Below, one piece after another: positions 1-7,991 of a DNA stretch of 43,278 bases (position 1 is its first letter; each line of letters begins with the position of its first letter). The DNA comes from Desulfobacterales bacterium (lineage in GTDB: Bacteria > Desulfobacterota > Desulfobacteria > Desulfobacterales > JAAELO01), in contig JAAELO010000508.1 in NCBI GenBank assembly GCA_024226555.1, positions 1 through 43,278 on the forward strand, written 5' to 3'. Made by a program: the position numbers and the translations under genes. The notes under the pieces were generated by a model. That model did not search any database. It saw only the letters and a program-made list of their open reading frames with translations, and had not been told where the DNA came from.

Positions 1-21
1 ATTTTTATTTAAAAAAATTAA

Positions 22-150
22 GGGAATCTCTAACAACCTCTCTTTTGGCGAAATACATTGTTATTTCCAAAAAAAACTGTAATAAAACCGGCTCGTTATT
101 TTTTGAAATGCCTTGTATTTCATCCAAAATTTTAATTATTAGAGGTTCCC
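22..150 (-). mobile_element. MITE-like palindromic repeat, copy A
   Basis: Full 129-bp copy. It begins GGGAATCTCTAACAACC and ends ATTATTAGAGGTTCCC, so the ends are imperfect inverted repeats, and the interior is also largely self-complementary. TTAA occurs directly outside both ends (18-21 and 151-154), as expected of a 4-bp target-site duplication. It carries no transposase. An open frame runs through it on the + strand, but the same frame recurs in copies B and F and has no independent sign of being a gene. Confidence 0.85.
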
Positions 151-512
151 TTAAGTCTATTGACCACATTAATATTTTTAGTTCTGCGGGATGTGTTTTT
201 GTATTAAAAAAGATTATATCAAAATTTCAAAAGAGAGACAAGGGGACAAATCTTCTTCATTTGCCCTTTGTAGCATTATGACACCACTAAAAATAGAATA
301 TTATGTGATGAACCGATCACGTAAGATCTGTTCTACTGAATGAAACTTCATCTATTTTTAATTTGAGAATTGCAGGTTATTGCCTTATGTCCAATCATTA
401 TCATCTGCTGTTTAATACGCCAGATAAAAGTGCATTACTCAGATTTTGAATGATATGATAAGCAGGGTGTGACTAAAGATACGATACAATATTCTTCTAA
501 CGCTGGAATAAA
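151..512. other. Intergenic, no gene seen
   Basis: Between repeat copy A and the inverted repeat at 513-601 I see no credible coding frame, tRNA or strong terminator. A frame that leaves repeat A and runs to 281 has no start signal of its own. Confidence 0.5.
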
Positions 513-601
513 CTTCATTTGCAAGGCGTTAACGATAAATCAGATACGAGGCGTATTCCAATACATTATCTGATTTAATCGTTACAACAAAACAAATGAA
601 G
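513..601. repeat. Large nested inverted repeat downstream of the flavoprotein gene
   Basis: The outer arms CTTCATTTG (513-521) and CAAATGAAG (593-601) are perfect complements. Inner arms GTTAACGATAAATCAGATA (528-546) and TATCTGATTTAATCGTTAC pair with few mismatches, and the centre holds GTATTCCAATAC, itself a small hairpin. Transcribed from either strand this would fold into one long stem. It starts six bases beyond the stop of the flavoprotein gene, so a 3'-end or terminator role is possible, but no T-run follows. It is unrelated in sequence to the GGGAACC repeat family. Confidence 0.6.
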
Positions 602-606
602 GAATT

Positions 607-1158
607 TTACAAGCCTATCTTCTGTGCAATCTCAGAGGCTTTAGTAATTTCATAACTTACATCCGCATTTTTTTCCATCCCACAACCTGTTGCTCTGATA
701 ATTTCAATTTCAAATCCATATGATGTGAGAAATTTTGTATATCTGTCAACCACATCTAAATGAACACTTTCAACATCAGCTTGTGTAAGTATAAGAACTG
801 CTTTTTTTCCGGATGGTACCCGGCTTGATCTATAGTCTGCTCCTACAAATGACCATGTTCTGTCAAAGAATGATTTGAACTGACCTGTTACATCTCCATA
901 ATAAACCGGAGAAGAGAATACGGCGATATCTGCATTGAATATATCACTTAGAACAATTGACAGGTCATCTTTCTGAATGCATGTTTCTGACTTTTGCTTA
1001 CAGATATCACACCCCTGACACCCCTTGAAATTCATCTGATTAAGATGATAGGTGTTAGTTTCAACTCCCTTATCCTTCAAACTATCAATAAAACTGTTGG
1101 CGATTCTGATACTTGTACCTTTTTTACGGGGACTTCCTGTAATGTTTACAATTTTCAT
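607..1158 (-). CDS. Iron-sulfur flavoprotein / NADPH-dependent FMN reductase family
   Basis: 183-residue flavodoxin-fold protein. The N-terminus MKIVNITGSPRKKGTS is the FMN-phosphate-binding start of the NADPH-dependent FMN reductase family. Cys47, Cys50, Cys53 and Cys60 form the compact CX2CX2CX6C motif that holds a 4Fe-4S cluster in archaeal and anaerobic bacterial iron-sulfur flavoproteins (Isf). Such proteins move electrons between ferredoxin and FMN and are linked to O2 or peroxide reduction. The motif SSPVYYGDVTGQFKSFFDR is the usual second flavin loop. It lies 65 bp downstream of an ArsR-type regulator on the same strand, suggesting one operon under that regulator. Length is normal for the family; the natural substrate cannot be told. 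Confidence 0.85.
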   Translation of the reverse strand: MKIVNITGSPRKKGTSIRIANSFIDSLKDKGVETNTYHLNQMNFKGCQGCDICKQKSETCIQKDDLSIVLSDIFNADIAVFSSPVYYGDVTGQFKSFFDRTWSFVGADYRSSRVPSGKKAVLILTQADVESVHLDVVDRYTKFLTSYGFEIEIIRATGCGMEKNADVSYEITKASEIAQKIGL

Positions 1159-1223
1159 CTTAATGCCTCTCTATTTAATTATTTCAATATCGAAAACTAT
1201 CGATCTATCAAACCAAAAAAAAA

Positions 1224-1544
1224 CTACTTTAAAAGTTTCTGTATCGATTCAAGTGCTTCAAAATTCACAGATATAATAGTTTTTTGACCGTCACGTCTCA
1301 TGTAAAGCAAACCTGCCTGCCTAAGTTCCTTAAAGTGATGTGATACTGTCGATTGTGCAAGCCCTAAACATTGAGCAAAGTTCTGTTGAGAATTCTCCTG
1401 TTCCTGCTGTGTACCGCTAAAACCTTCTTTTGGTATACAACTTGCCAGTTCAAGCAAAATTCTAAGCCTTCCAGGATTAGACAAGGCTTTGAACATTCTG
1501 GAAAATTTTTCTATTTCATCTGTATCCATTTCATACTTCGACAT
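1224..1544 (-). CDS. ArsR-family winged-helix transcriptional regulator
   Basis: A 106-residue protein beginning MSKYEMDTDEIEKFSRMF. The ArsR dimer/winged-helix pattern is clear: FKALSNPGRLRILLEL, then the recognition helix region LGLAQSTVSHHFKELRQAGL and the wing YMRRDGQKTIISV. Cysteines at SCIP and QCLGL could sense metal or redox state, but the canonical ELCVCDL metal site is absent. I chose ATG 1544 over an upstream extension that adds an unrelated hydrophobic segment; ATG 1529 is also possible, as neither has a strong ribosome site. TATCGA occurs at 1188-1193 and 1198-1203, just before the flavoprotein gene, and on the minus strand at 1548-1553 beside this start, so these may be operators (inference). 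Confidence 0.85.
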   Translation of the reverse strand: MSKYEMDTDEIEKFSRMFKALSNPGRLRILLELASCIPKEGFSGTQQEQENSQQNFAQCLGLAQSTVSHHFKELRQAGLLYMRRDGQKTIISVNFEALESIQKLLK

Positions 1545-1666
1545 ATTTCGATATATAAAACAAACTATCATTTTAGTCAAGATTAAATATTGATGAGCTG
1601 ATCTCCAATTAAATTTATTTTTCAAAAATGTCGTGTTTCGCTTCGCTCTACATGACCTACAAACTG

Positions 1667-1688
1667 AAAATCCTAATTATTAGAGGTT
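1667..1688. repeat. Relic of the GGGAACC repeat, one end only
   Basis: AATCCTAATTATTAGAGGTT matches the end of the intact repeat copies (their ends read TTCTAATTATTAGAGGTTCCC) with the terminal CCC lost. No partner end is visible nearby, so it is probably a decayed copy in the divergent space between the ArsR and AraC genes. Confidence 0.45.
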
Positions 1689-1790
1689 ATATAAACTTGG
1701 TGGATTGAAATATTTTTGATAAAATAGCAATTTTGGTCAGGAATTCACATCTTAAATAGTGCATGATTTGTCATGTCGAGGAGAGTATTT

Positions 1791-2657
1791 GTGAAAAAAG
1801 ATGTAGCAGAAGATTATTCAGAGAAAATTTCAAGGGTTTGTGAATATATTGAGGAACATTTGGATGAAGATCTAACTGTTGAAATCTTAAGTGAAGTTGC
1901 AGATTTTTCTAAATACCATTTCCATAGGCAGTTTTCTGGATACATTGGGATCAGTGTTTTTAAATTTATTCAGCAATTGAGGTTGAAGCGGGCTTCATAT
2001 CAGCTTGTTTATGATGCCGATATAAAGATCATCGATATTGCTATGGATGCAAACTTCGAATACCCTGAATCATTTTCACGGGCGTTCAGGAAGATGTTTG
2101 GGCAGACCCCTTCTGAATTCAGAAAAAAACCAGAATGGAAAACCTGGCATGATAATTATCAATTACCAAAAAGAAAGGATAAGAAAATCATGCAAGTTAA
2201 TGTAATTGAATTCAAAGAAACTAATATAGCTGTATTTGAACACCGGGCCGCCCCTGAGCTTTTAAATGATTCAATCAGAACTTTTATTAAATGGCGCAAA
2301 GAAAGTAATTTATCACCTGTAAATAGTAGTAATACTTATGGTCTTGCATATGATGATCCTAAGAAAACTAAACCTGAAGAGTTTAGATTTGACATTTGTG
2401 GTTCCATAGATACTGAAGTACCCGTGAATCCACAAAATGTAATAAAAAAAGTTATTCCAGGAGGCCGTTGTGCAGTAATTCGTCATACAGGTTCACATGA
2501 TCAGATGAATGACAAAATTCATTATCTATATTCTGATTGGTTGCCGGAAAGCCCTGAGACTTTACGCGATTTCCCATGCTTTTTTCACTATATAAATCTA
2601 TTTCCTGAAGTTCCTGAACATGATTTAATAACTGATATTTACCTCCCGCTAAAGTAA
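1791..2657 (+). CDS. AraC-family regulator with GyrI-like effector domain
   Basis: A 288-residue, two-domain regulator. Residues about 5-115 carry the double helix-turn-helix of AraC/XylS proteins (LSEVADFSKYHFHRQFSGY and IAMDANFEYPESFSRAFRK, then FGQTPSEFRK). After a short linker, residues about 130-288 form a GyrI-like/SOUL small-molecule-binding domain (start VNVIEFKETNIAVFEHRA, end ITDIYLPLK). This is the Rob/SoxS-like layout with the sensor at the C-terminus, typical of multidrug or stress response control. I place the start at GTG 1791 because GAGGAG lies seven bases upstream (1778-1783); ATG 1773 has no ribosome site. Transcribed divergently from the ArsR gene; the target genes are unknown. 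Confidence 0.88.
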   Translation: MKKDVAEDYSEKISRVCEYIEEHLDEDLTVEILSEVADFSKYHFHRQFSGYIGISVFKFIQQLRLKRASYQLVYDADIKIIDIAMDANFEYPESFSRAFRKMFGQTPSEFRKKPEWKTWHDNYQLPKRKDKKIMQVNVIEFKETNIAVFEHRAAPELLNDSIRTFIKWRKESNLSPVNSSNTYGLAYDDPKKTKPEEFRFDICGSIDTEVPVNPQNVIKKVIPGGRCAVIRHTGSHDQMNDKIHYLYSDWLPESPETLRDFPCFFHYINLFPEVPEHDLITDIYLPLK

Positions 2658-2713
2658 AAAATAGTTTAATAGTTTTCGTTGATATGAATGATAAACGCTT
2701 ACGAACTCCAAAT

Positions 2714-2747
2714 GATGCCTTCAGGGAAATATCGAACTGAAGGCATC
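2714..2747. terminator. Bidirectional hairpin between convergent genes
   Basis: GATGCCTTCAG (2714-2724) and CTGAAGGCATC (2737-2747) form a perfect 11-bp stem with a 12-base loop, placed between the converging ends of the AraC gene and the solute-binding protein gene. The + strand continues TATTGTTTATTATTT, a loose U-rich tail. The position and stem support a shared terminator. Confidence 0.65.
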
Positions 2748-2756
2748 TATTGTTTA

Positions 2757-3860
2757 TTATTTCCTATTTGCTTTCATGGCACGCTTTGAGATTCTTAGCA
2801 TAACATTATCGGCTTTCACATCATATGGAGGCCAGAACATTTTTTCCTGAAAAAAATCAGGGTTTTCATTGATAAAAACATTGTCTTTAACCAACGAAGA
2901 CGTTGCAACCATTCCCAATCCTTTCACAACCCTGGTCTGAACTTTTTTTCCAATAAAATAGTTTAAGAATATTTCAGCAGCCTCAAGTTTTTTTCCTTTT
3001 AAGTTCTTATGAAAGTTAATTGTATCGAGCCATACAGTATTACCTTCTTTAAACTTTAATAACTTCCACTTTCCCCCTTTTGCATTTTCAGCAGAGGCTC
3101 CAGGTCCATATGAAGCTACCAGAAGAAACTGATCCGTAAATTCAGGTCCACTATCCCAGAATTTACCTACTTGAGAGTATAGTGCATTTGTTTTTTTCTG
3201 AATTTTCCCACTGTTCGAACCTTCACGAATAAGACTGCTTCTGTTGTTTACTATATCATTAAGATAAAATGGTGTCTTTCCCAATGATAGCATAGTCAAA
3301 GCTAAGTTTGGCTGGACCTGACCCTTTGCAAGGGAGATTTTGCCTTTCCACTTTGATTTCCATAAATCTTTAACAGAAACCGGTAGTTCATTTTTTTTCA
3401 ACTTTTTCATATTGGCCCACAAACCATAAGCTCCTCCTCCCCATGGGACATAGAGATGCTTTCCACCTTTCATCCCAATACCAATATTAGTTAGAGACTT
3501 TAGAAGATATTTATAATTTGTAAGTCTTGGTGATTTTATATTAATTGGTTGAATGACCCTTGCAATTCTATTATTTTGCATTTTTATATAGTTCAAAGTT
3601 AAAAAACTGATATCTGCACTTGACCTTAAAACTTTAAACATCTGTTCAGGCCCTTCTGCCCATGGTTTTATTACTTTAATTTTATATTTATATCCTTTTT
3701 TAATAAGTATTTTATTAACAGCTTCTACTTCTTTTGGTATTACATAGCCCTCCCAGGTGAAGACTCTAAGAATACTATCAGATGCAAATAAACTACCAAC
3801 AGGAATTAAAAATGCAAGGATAAGCATAGTTAAAATACTTCTTAAGCAAAAACGTTTCAT
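2757..3860 (-). CDS. Periplasmic PotD-like solute-binding protein, orphan
   Basis: A 367-residue exported protein. Residues 1-26 are a signal peptide (hydrophobic LRSILTMLILAFLIPVGSLF, cleavage after FAS). The mature start LRVFTWEGYVIPKEV is the signature of the spermidine/putrescine-type binding proteins (extracellular solute-binding family 1/PotD-PotF), and length is normal. A strong ribosome site, GGAGGG, precedes the ATG. No ABC permease or ATPase gene is in this window, so it is either an isolated binding protein or part of a sensing system with the hybrid kinases at 8-13 kb. Lys-rich and basic compared with typical PotD; the ligand is unknown. Confidence 0.82.
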   Translation of the reverse strand: MKRFCLRSILTMLILAFLIPVGSLFASDSILRVFTWEGYVIPKEVEAVNKILIKKGYKYKIKVIKPWAEGPEQMFKVLRSSADISFLTLNYIKMQNNRIARVIQPINIKSPRLTNYKYLLKSLTNIGIGMKGGKHLYVPWGGGAYGLWANMKKLKKNELPVSVKDLWKSKWKGKISLAKGQVQPNLALTMLSLGKTPFYLNDIVNNRSSLIREGSNSGKIQKKTNALYSQVGKFWDSGPEFTDQFLLVASYGPGASAENAKGGKWKLLKFKEGNTVWLDTINFHKNLKGKKLEAAEIFLNYFIGKKVQTRVVKGLGMVATSSLVKDNVFINENPDFFQEKMFWPPYDVKADNVMLRISKRAMKANRK

Positions 3861-3970
3861 AAATCCCTCCTAATTAATTGAGTCATATTAAGCAGTTATA
3901 ATTTTTTTATTTCTTACTGAAAATTTTAATACAAGAAGGCAAGTATTTCTTATTTAGATTTTAGTCTTTA

Positions 3971-4099
3971 GGGAACCTCTAATAACTGTTCTTTTGGCAA
4001 AATACTTTGTTATTTCCAAAAGAAACTGTAATAAAATCGGCTCGTTATTTTTTGAAATGCCTTGTATTTTATCCAAAATTCTAATTATTAGAGGTTCCC
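3971..4099 (-). mobile_element. MITE-like palindromic repeat, copy B
   Basis: Full 129-bp copy in the same orientation as copy A: left end GGGAACCTCTAATAACTG, right end ATTATTAGAGGTTCCC. Flanks are TTTA (3967-3970) and TTAA (4100-4103), an imperfect 4-bp duplication. It lies between two binding-protein genes of the same strand. Confidence 0.82.
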
Positions 4100-4271
4100 T
4101 TAAAGAAATTATTATCATTATGAAGGTGCTTTTAAAACATTGCAAACTATTTCAGAGATTTAGCATGTGTCTTCTTTATTCAAACTCAGGATAATAATTA
4201 AACTATAACGATCTGCTCACAACGGGTTGCAAGTAGTATAAAAAAACTCAATCGTATTTGAATGGGAGTTA

Positions 4272-5396
4272 TCAATTTCCTTGTTTAAATATAGATTTTA
4301 GTGAAAAATCATATTTTATCATTTTGGGATTTAATACTTTTGAAAATTTGGAGAAATCAATTTTATCCCATTTTTTATCGCCAAATTTTTTTATATATTT
4401 ATCAACATTTGAGGAGTTAATTTCATCAAATATTTTCATCTTTAGATCAGTTCCTTCTTCCTTAAAATCTTTACCGTGATGATAATCATGAAGTAAAACC
4501 ATAGCCCAACCACCTGTCATAAAATGACCACCCATTGAAATTGTTAAAGAGCCTTCCTTAATTTTTGCAAGAGCAGGAGTATCCCAGTTCAGGCCTCCAA
4601 AATAAACATCTTTTCCTGGTTTTTTACCTAATGCAACTGTCCCATCCATAGACCCCAGGGCAATTGGATCATTTGCAGCCCATATCGCTCCCACCTCCGG
4701 ATAACGTGTAAATATGTGTGAAATTTTACTATGAGCTAAATCTTTTGACCATTGACATACAAAAATTTGTTTAAGATCAACATTTTTTAACTCAGCAACA
4801 GCTTTTTTTAATCCCATGTTTCGTTCAATAGCAGCAGGGGTTACCAAATCTCCCGCCATACCAACAATATGCAATTTTCCATTTCTCGCCACCCCCCCAT
4901 TTTTAATTGCTTTCTTTATTATTGATTTTGCGATCCTGTAACCTGCATAGTGATTATCTGGAATTAATGACCCTATCCAGTTTTTATATTTTTCCCGGGG
5001 AACCCCATAAAGTTGTATGTTCTTTTTCCTGATAAAGGTGTTAAGTATCATGAAAGTTTTAATTCCGGCATCCATTGCTGTTTTTAATTGTACCCCTCCT
5101 TGTCTCATTTCATTCACAATGATTAAATAATCAGGTTTATTTTTTCTGACAGCAACTTTTTTAACTAATTCTCTTAGTTCTAAATGATTTCTTTCAGCAT
5201 AAAGCACTTCCAGTTCGATATTTAGATCTGTGGCGGCAGCTTTCATAAAAGAACTCACTTTAGCCCAAAAACCGCCTGTTGCATGAACTCGTTCTGAAAC
5301 ACCAGGATTAATAAAGGTAACTTTGATCTTTGCAGCAAGAGCTGTTGACGAATATAGAATAAGAAAAATAAGTATAATATGAAATTTATTTTTCAT
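4272..5396 (-). CDS. LacI/LuxP-type periplasmic sugar-binding protein, orphan
   Basis: A 374-residue exported protein with signal peptide at about 1-22 (FHIILIFLILYSSTALA, cleavage after ALA). The remainder has the periplasmic binding protein 4 fold of ribose- and AI-2-binding proteins: ITVTFINPG-like first strand (VTFINPGVSE), DYLIIVNEMRQGG, IVGMAGDLVTPAAIERNMG, IWAANDPIALGS and FGGLNWD. These loops line the sugar site in RbsB/LuxP relatives. No transporter genes flank it. A PotD-like binding protein lies downstream on the same strand beyond repeat copy B. LuxP-like proteins act with sensor kinases instead of transporters, and two kinases lie 2.6 kb away, so a sensing role is possible (inference). 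Confidence 0.82.
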   Translation of the reverse strand: MKNKFHIILIFLILYSSTALAAKIKVTFINPGVSERVHATGGFWAKVSSFMKAAATDLNIELEVLYAERNHLELRELVKKVAVRKNKPDYLIIVNEMRQGGVQLKTAMDAGIKTFMILNTFIRKKNIQLYGVPREKYKNWIGSLIPDNHYAGYRIAKSIIKKAIKNGGVARNGKLHIVGMAGDLVTPAAIERNMGLKKAVAELKNVDLKQIFVCQWSKDLAHSKISHIFTRYPEVGAIWAANDPIALGSMDGTVALGKKPGKDVYFGGLNWDTPALAKIKEGSLTISMGGHFMTGGWAMVLLHDYHHGKDFKEEGTDLKMKIFDEINSSNVDKYIKKFGDKKWDKIDFSKFSKVLNPKMIKYDFSLKSIFKQGN

Positions 5397-5485
5397 AATT
5401 TCTCCATATAATCCTTAAGTTTAAAGTTTTTCTAACTCATGGGAAAAAACATTTTAATTTAATAAATAATACCATAAAACAATAG

Positions 5486-5855
5486 GGGAATCTCTAATAA
5501 TAAATTCAATAACAATAATATGGGAACCTCTAATAATTAAAATTTTTGATGAAAAACAAGGCATAACAAAAAACAACGGGTTGATTTTACTACAGTTTTA
5601 TTTTTGTTATATCTGTGTTTCGCAAAAAGATCAGTTATTAAGGTTCCCATATATGTTGACGAAACAACCCCTCAACATTTATCCATTATTAATGGTTAAA
5701 AAGATTATGTTTTTTTATAGGAAATCTCTCCTAAGTAACTCTTTTTGTTTTTATAGAGTTATTTATATGTTAGGTCTCGGTACCGGGAGATTCACTAACT
5801 AAAGCTTTTATAAACGTTGAATTTCAATAATAATTCTAATTATTAGAGATTCCTT
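5486..5855. mobile_element. Older repeat of the same family, split by copy C
   Basis: The left part (from GGGAATCTCTAATAATAAATTC at 5486, shown here as its first 20 or so bases) and the right part ending TAATTATTAGAGATTCC at 5853 are the two ends of one element. Its right half shares AAAGCTTTTATAAACGTTG with the long copy at 27731-27924. Copy C (5522-5648) sits inside it. ATAG occurs at 5482-5485 and 5856-5859 and may be its target duplication. The stretch 5653-5800 inside resembles no other copy clearly. Confidence 0.6.
5522..5648 (+). mobile_element. MITE-like repeat, copy C (variant type)
   Basis: 127-bp copy with left end GGGAACCTCTAATAATTAAA and right end CAGTTATTAAGGTTCCC. ATAT flanks it on both sides (5518-5521, 5649-5652), a clean 4-bp duplication. 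Its centre reads AAACAACGGGTTGATTTTAC where the common type has AATAACGAGCCGATTTTAT; copy H shares this variant. It interrupts an older family member. Confidence 0.82.
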
Positions 5856-5874
5856 ATAGCTATTGGAGGTAACA

Positions 5875-6756
5875 TTGAACCGTAACCGGATAGTCAAAAT
5901 TTCTATAATTCTCACATGTTTTTGCTTAATAGTATTTACTGGCTCATTTATCGCAGGATCGATACTAATTGACGCAGCCCCTGTCAAAATTGGTCCTCCC
6001 CCATCTGGCTCAAATCTTACGAATGTTAAATTCAAATCTAAGAATGGACAGGAAATTCGTGGTTGGTATGGTGAAGGACAATTAAACAATGGAGCAGTAA
6101 TTCTGATTCATGGAATTCGTAGTAATCGGTTACAGATGTTAAGTAGAACTCGTTTTCTTCAAGAGCAGGGTATTGCAGTTTTATTGTTTGATTTACAGGC
6201 TCATGGGGAAAGTGACGGAGAAAGAATATCATTTGGATATTATGAATCTCAATCAGCGGAAGCGGCTGTTCAATTTATGCGTAGTATATTACCAAAAGAG
6301 AAAATTGCAATCATAGGTGTCTCTTTAGGTGGTGCTGCCTGTTTGTTAGGTGAGAAACCGGTTTCAGCCGATATGTTAATAATAGAACAGGCCTATGCAT
6401 CTATTGAAGAAGCTGTTATTAATCGACTCACAATACGCCTTGGGCAGATAGGGCGCTATGTAGCACCGCTTTTATTATGTCAAATACCTCTAAGATTAGG
6501 TATTTCAAAAGAACAACTAAGGCCGGTTGAAGCTGTAAAGAAAGTTAAGTGCCCTATTTTTATAATTGGAGGTAGTGATGATCGAAGAACATTATCTAAT
6601 GAGACATTTCGTATCTATCATGAAGCTTCTGAACCAAAAGAACTCTGGATAGTTAAAGGAGGAAGGCATGTTGATATTTTTAATTATGCTGGTGCTGAAT
6701 ATAGAAAAAGGGTATTAGCTTTTATGATTAAATACAAACTTATAAAACAAGAATAA
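5875..6756 (+). CDS. Membrane-anchored alpha/beta hydrolase
   Basis: A 293-residue serine hydrolase. Residues about 7-30 (IVKISIILTCFCLIVFTGSF) form one N-terminal membrane segment or uncleaved signal anchor, so the enzyme domain probably faces the periplasm. The alpha/beta-hydrolase core follows: oxyanion motif ILIHGIRSNR, LLFDLQAHGESDGE, nucleophile elbow GVSLGG (Ser150), acid Asp236 in GGSDDRRT and His265 in GGRHVD. This is the BAAT/YfhR-type family of esterases and peptidases; the substrate is unknown. I chose TTG 5875 because GGAGG ends five bases earlier; the longer TTG start at 5863 would overlap that site. It stands alone between repeats and is probably monocistronic. Confidence 0.85.
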   Translation: MNRNRIVKISIILTCFCLIVFTGSFIAGSILIDAAPVKIGPPPSGSNLTNVKFKSKNGQEIRGWYGEGQLNNGAVILIHGIRSNRLQMLSRTRFLQEQGIAVLLFDLQAHGESDGERISFGYYESQSAEAAVQFMRSILPKEKIAIIGVSLGGAACLLGEKPVSADMLIIEQAYASIEEAVINRLTIRLGQIGRYVAPLLLCQIPLRLGISKEQLRPVEAVKKVKCPIFIIGGSDDRRTLSNETFRIYHEASEPKELWIVKGGRHVDIFNYAGAEYRKRVLAFMIKYKLIKQE

Positions 6757-6791
6757 CAGTTCCTGGATAACCTCTTAATTAACTCTCTTAT

Positions 6792-6921
6792 GGGAACCTC
6801 TAAATAATTAAAATTTTGGATGAAATACAAGGCATTTCAAAAAATAACGAGCCGATTTTATTACAGTTTTTTTTGGAAATAACAATGTATTTCGCCAAAA
6901 GAGAGGTTATTAGAGATTCCC
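6792..6921 (+). mobile_element. MITE-like palindromic repeat, copy D
   Basis: 130-bp copy of the common type, left end GGGAACCTCTAAATAATT, right end GGTTATTAGAGATTCCC. TTAT lies directly outside both ends (6788-6791, 6922-6925). It sits between convergent genes. Confidence 0.85.
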
Positions 6922-6999
6922 TTATGGCAAATGGACTAAAACGGATTTTGCATTTTCATAAAAGTTGGTTTAGCTTCGCTCAAAGACTTAAAAACCAAG

Positions 7000-7869
7000 T
7001 CAATGTTCATTGAGTAAATAATCATCATAAAATTTTGAAATTAACTTCATTTGACCTTTGTCATACATTAATTCCAGTTTACTTCGAAAATTTTTATCTG
7101 GTCGGATTTTTTTTAAAACTTCATTAATTCTAATGATTTTCTTTTTCCCCCATTCCGTTTTTGGGCATGCTACATAAACATAGAAGAAAAGAGAAGTTTC
7201 TTTTATTGGAACAGATCCTAATACTCTTTTATATTCAGGGAGGTATTGCTTTATTGCATGATTAATAACAAAAGGATATTCAATTATAAAGTCCATTCTT
7301 TTATGGGTTAACATCTTGATGGAACTTTTTTCACTAATTACGGATCTGGTTATATTTGAATCTTTTTCGTAGGTTTGCAAAATCTTATCAATATCTTTGG
7401 AGTATGATCTGTTCTCAATAAGTACTCCTTTTAATTCTTTATTTCTAATCAGGTCTACAAGGGATAATGACTTTGGGTTTTTAATTGTTTCTTTTCTCAT
7501 AATAATCTGATTTGGAAGAACCACAGTCATTGGAGTAGAAAATTCAGCAATTTTCTCTCTTTCGCTGTTTTTGTATACCATGCAGCTGCATATAGACAGT
7601 TCCTTTTTTAACCCCTTCCAAAATCTTTTCCAGTTCATGTCTATATTTAAATGCTCATATTCAGGTAAAACCGATTGGAGTAATAACAACTGTTCTCCAT
7701 ATTGTCCTCCGGTAATTTCATTATGTAATTTATCTAACTCCATAATGGGAGGCCAATGATTGATTAGCCAGGAAATTTTTTCTTTTGAAGAGCCTTCAGA
7801 GATATTGAACACTATGAGAAAAAATACCAAAAAGAAAATTAAAGGGTTAAATTTGCAAAACTCCTTCAC
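7000..7869 (-). CDS. Periplasmic solute-binding protein, family 3-like (TIGR02285-type), orphan
   Basis: A 289-residue exported protein: signal peptide at about 1-27 (FNPLIFFLVFFLIVFNISEG) and a type 2 periplasmic binding fold related to amino-acid binding proteins. WLINHWPPIMEL near the start and FIIEYPFVINHAI / PIKETSLFFYVYVACPKTEWG later resemble the TIGR02285 group of transporter-like sensory proteins. The GTG start is fixed by GGAGG six bases upstream (complement of 7876-7880). It is 122 bp from the hybrid kinase gene at 7992 on the same strand and follows it in transcription order, so kinase and binding protein may be co-transcribed. No permease is present, which favours a sensing role (inference). 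Confidence 0.75.
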   Translation of the reverse strand: MKEFCKFNPLIFFLVFFLIVFNISEGSSKEKISWLINHWPPIMELDKLHNEITGGQYGEQLLLLQSVLPEYEHLNIDMNWKRFWKGLKKELSICSCMVYKNSEREKIAEFSTPMTVVLPNQIIMRKETIKNPKSLSLVDLIRNKELKGVLIENRSYSKDIDKILQTYEKDSNITRSVISEKSSIKMLTHKRMDFIIEYPFVINHAIKQYLPEYKRVLGSVPIKETSLFFYVYVACPKTEWGKKKIIRINEVLKKIRPDKNFRSKLELMYDKGQMKLISKFYDDYLLNEH

Positions 7870-7991
7870 TGAAAACCTCCTTCATTTTATCTAAATTTTT
7901 TACAAAAGAATGTTTTGCAGTTTTATAGCACCAATATTTCCATCAATCAAATAGTCCTCACTATTTTCAGGGTTTTATTTGATTTTAATGA

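Noticed and set aside
45-281. 78-codon frame starting inside repeat copy A
   Set aside because: Its first half is the repeat's own frame, and the rest has no family resemblance or ribosome site; it is not called a gene.
3994-4194. 66-codon frame starting inside repeat copy B
   Set aside because: Same repeat-derived frame as in copies A and F, running out into non-coding DNA.
5653-5800. Possible small gene between repeat ends near 5.7 kb
   Set aside because: The open frame there spans copy C and has no start signal; composition matches non-coding surroundings.
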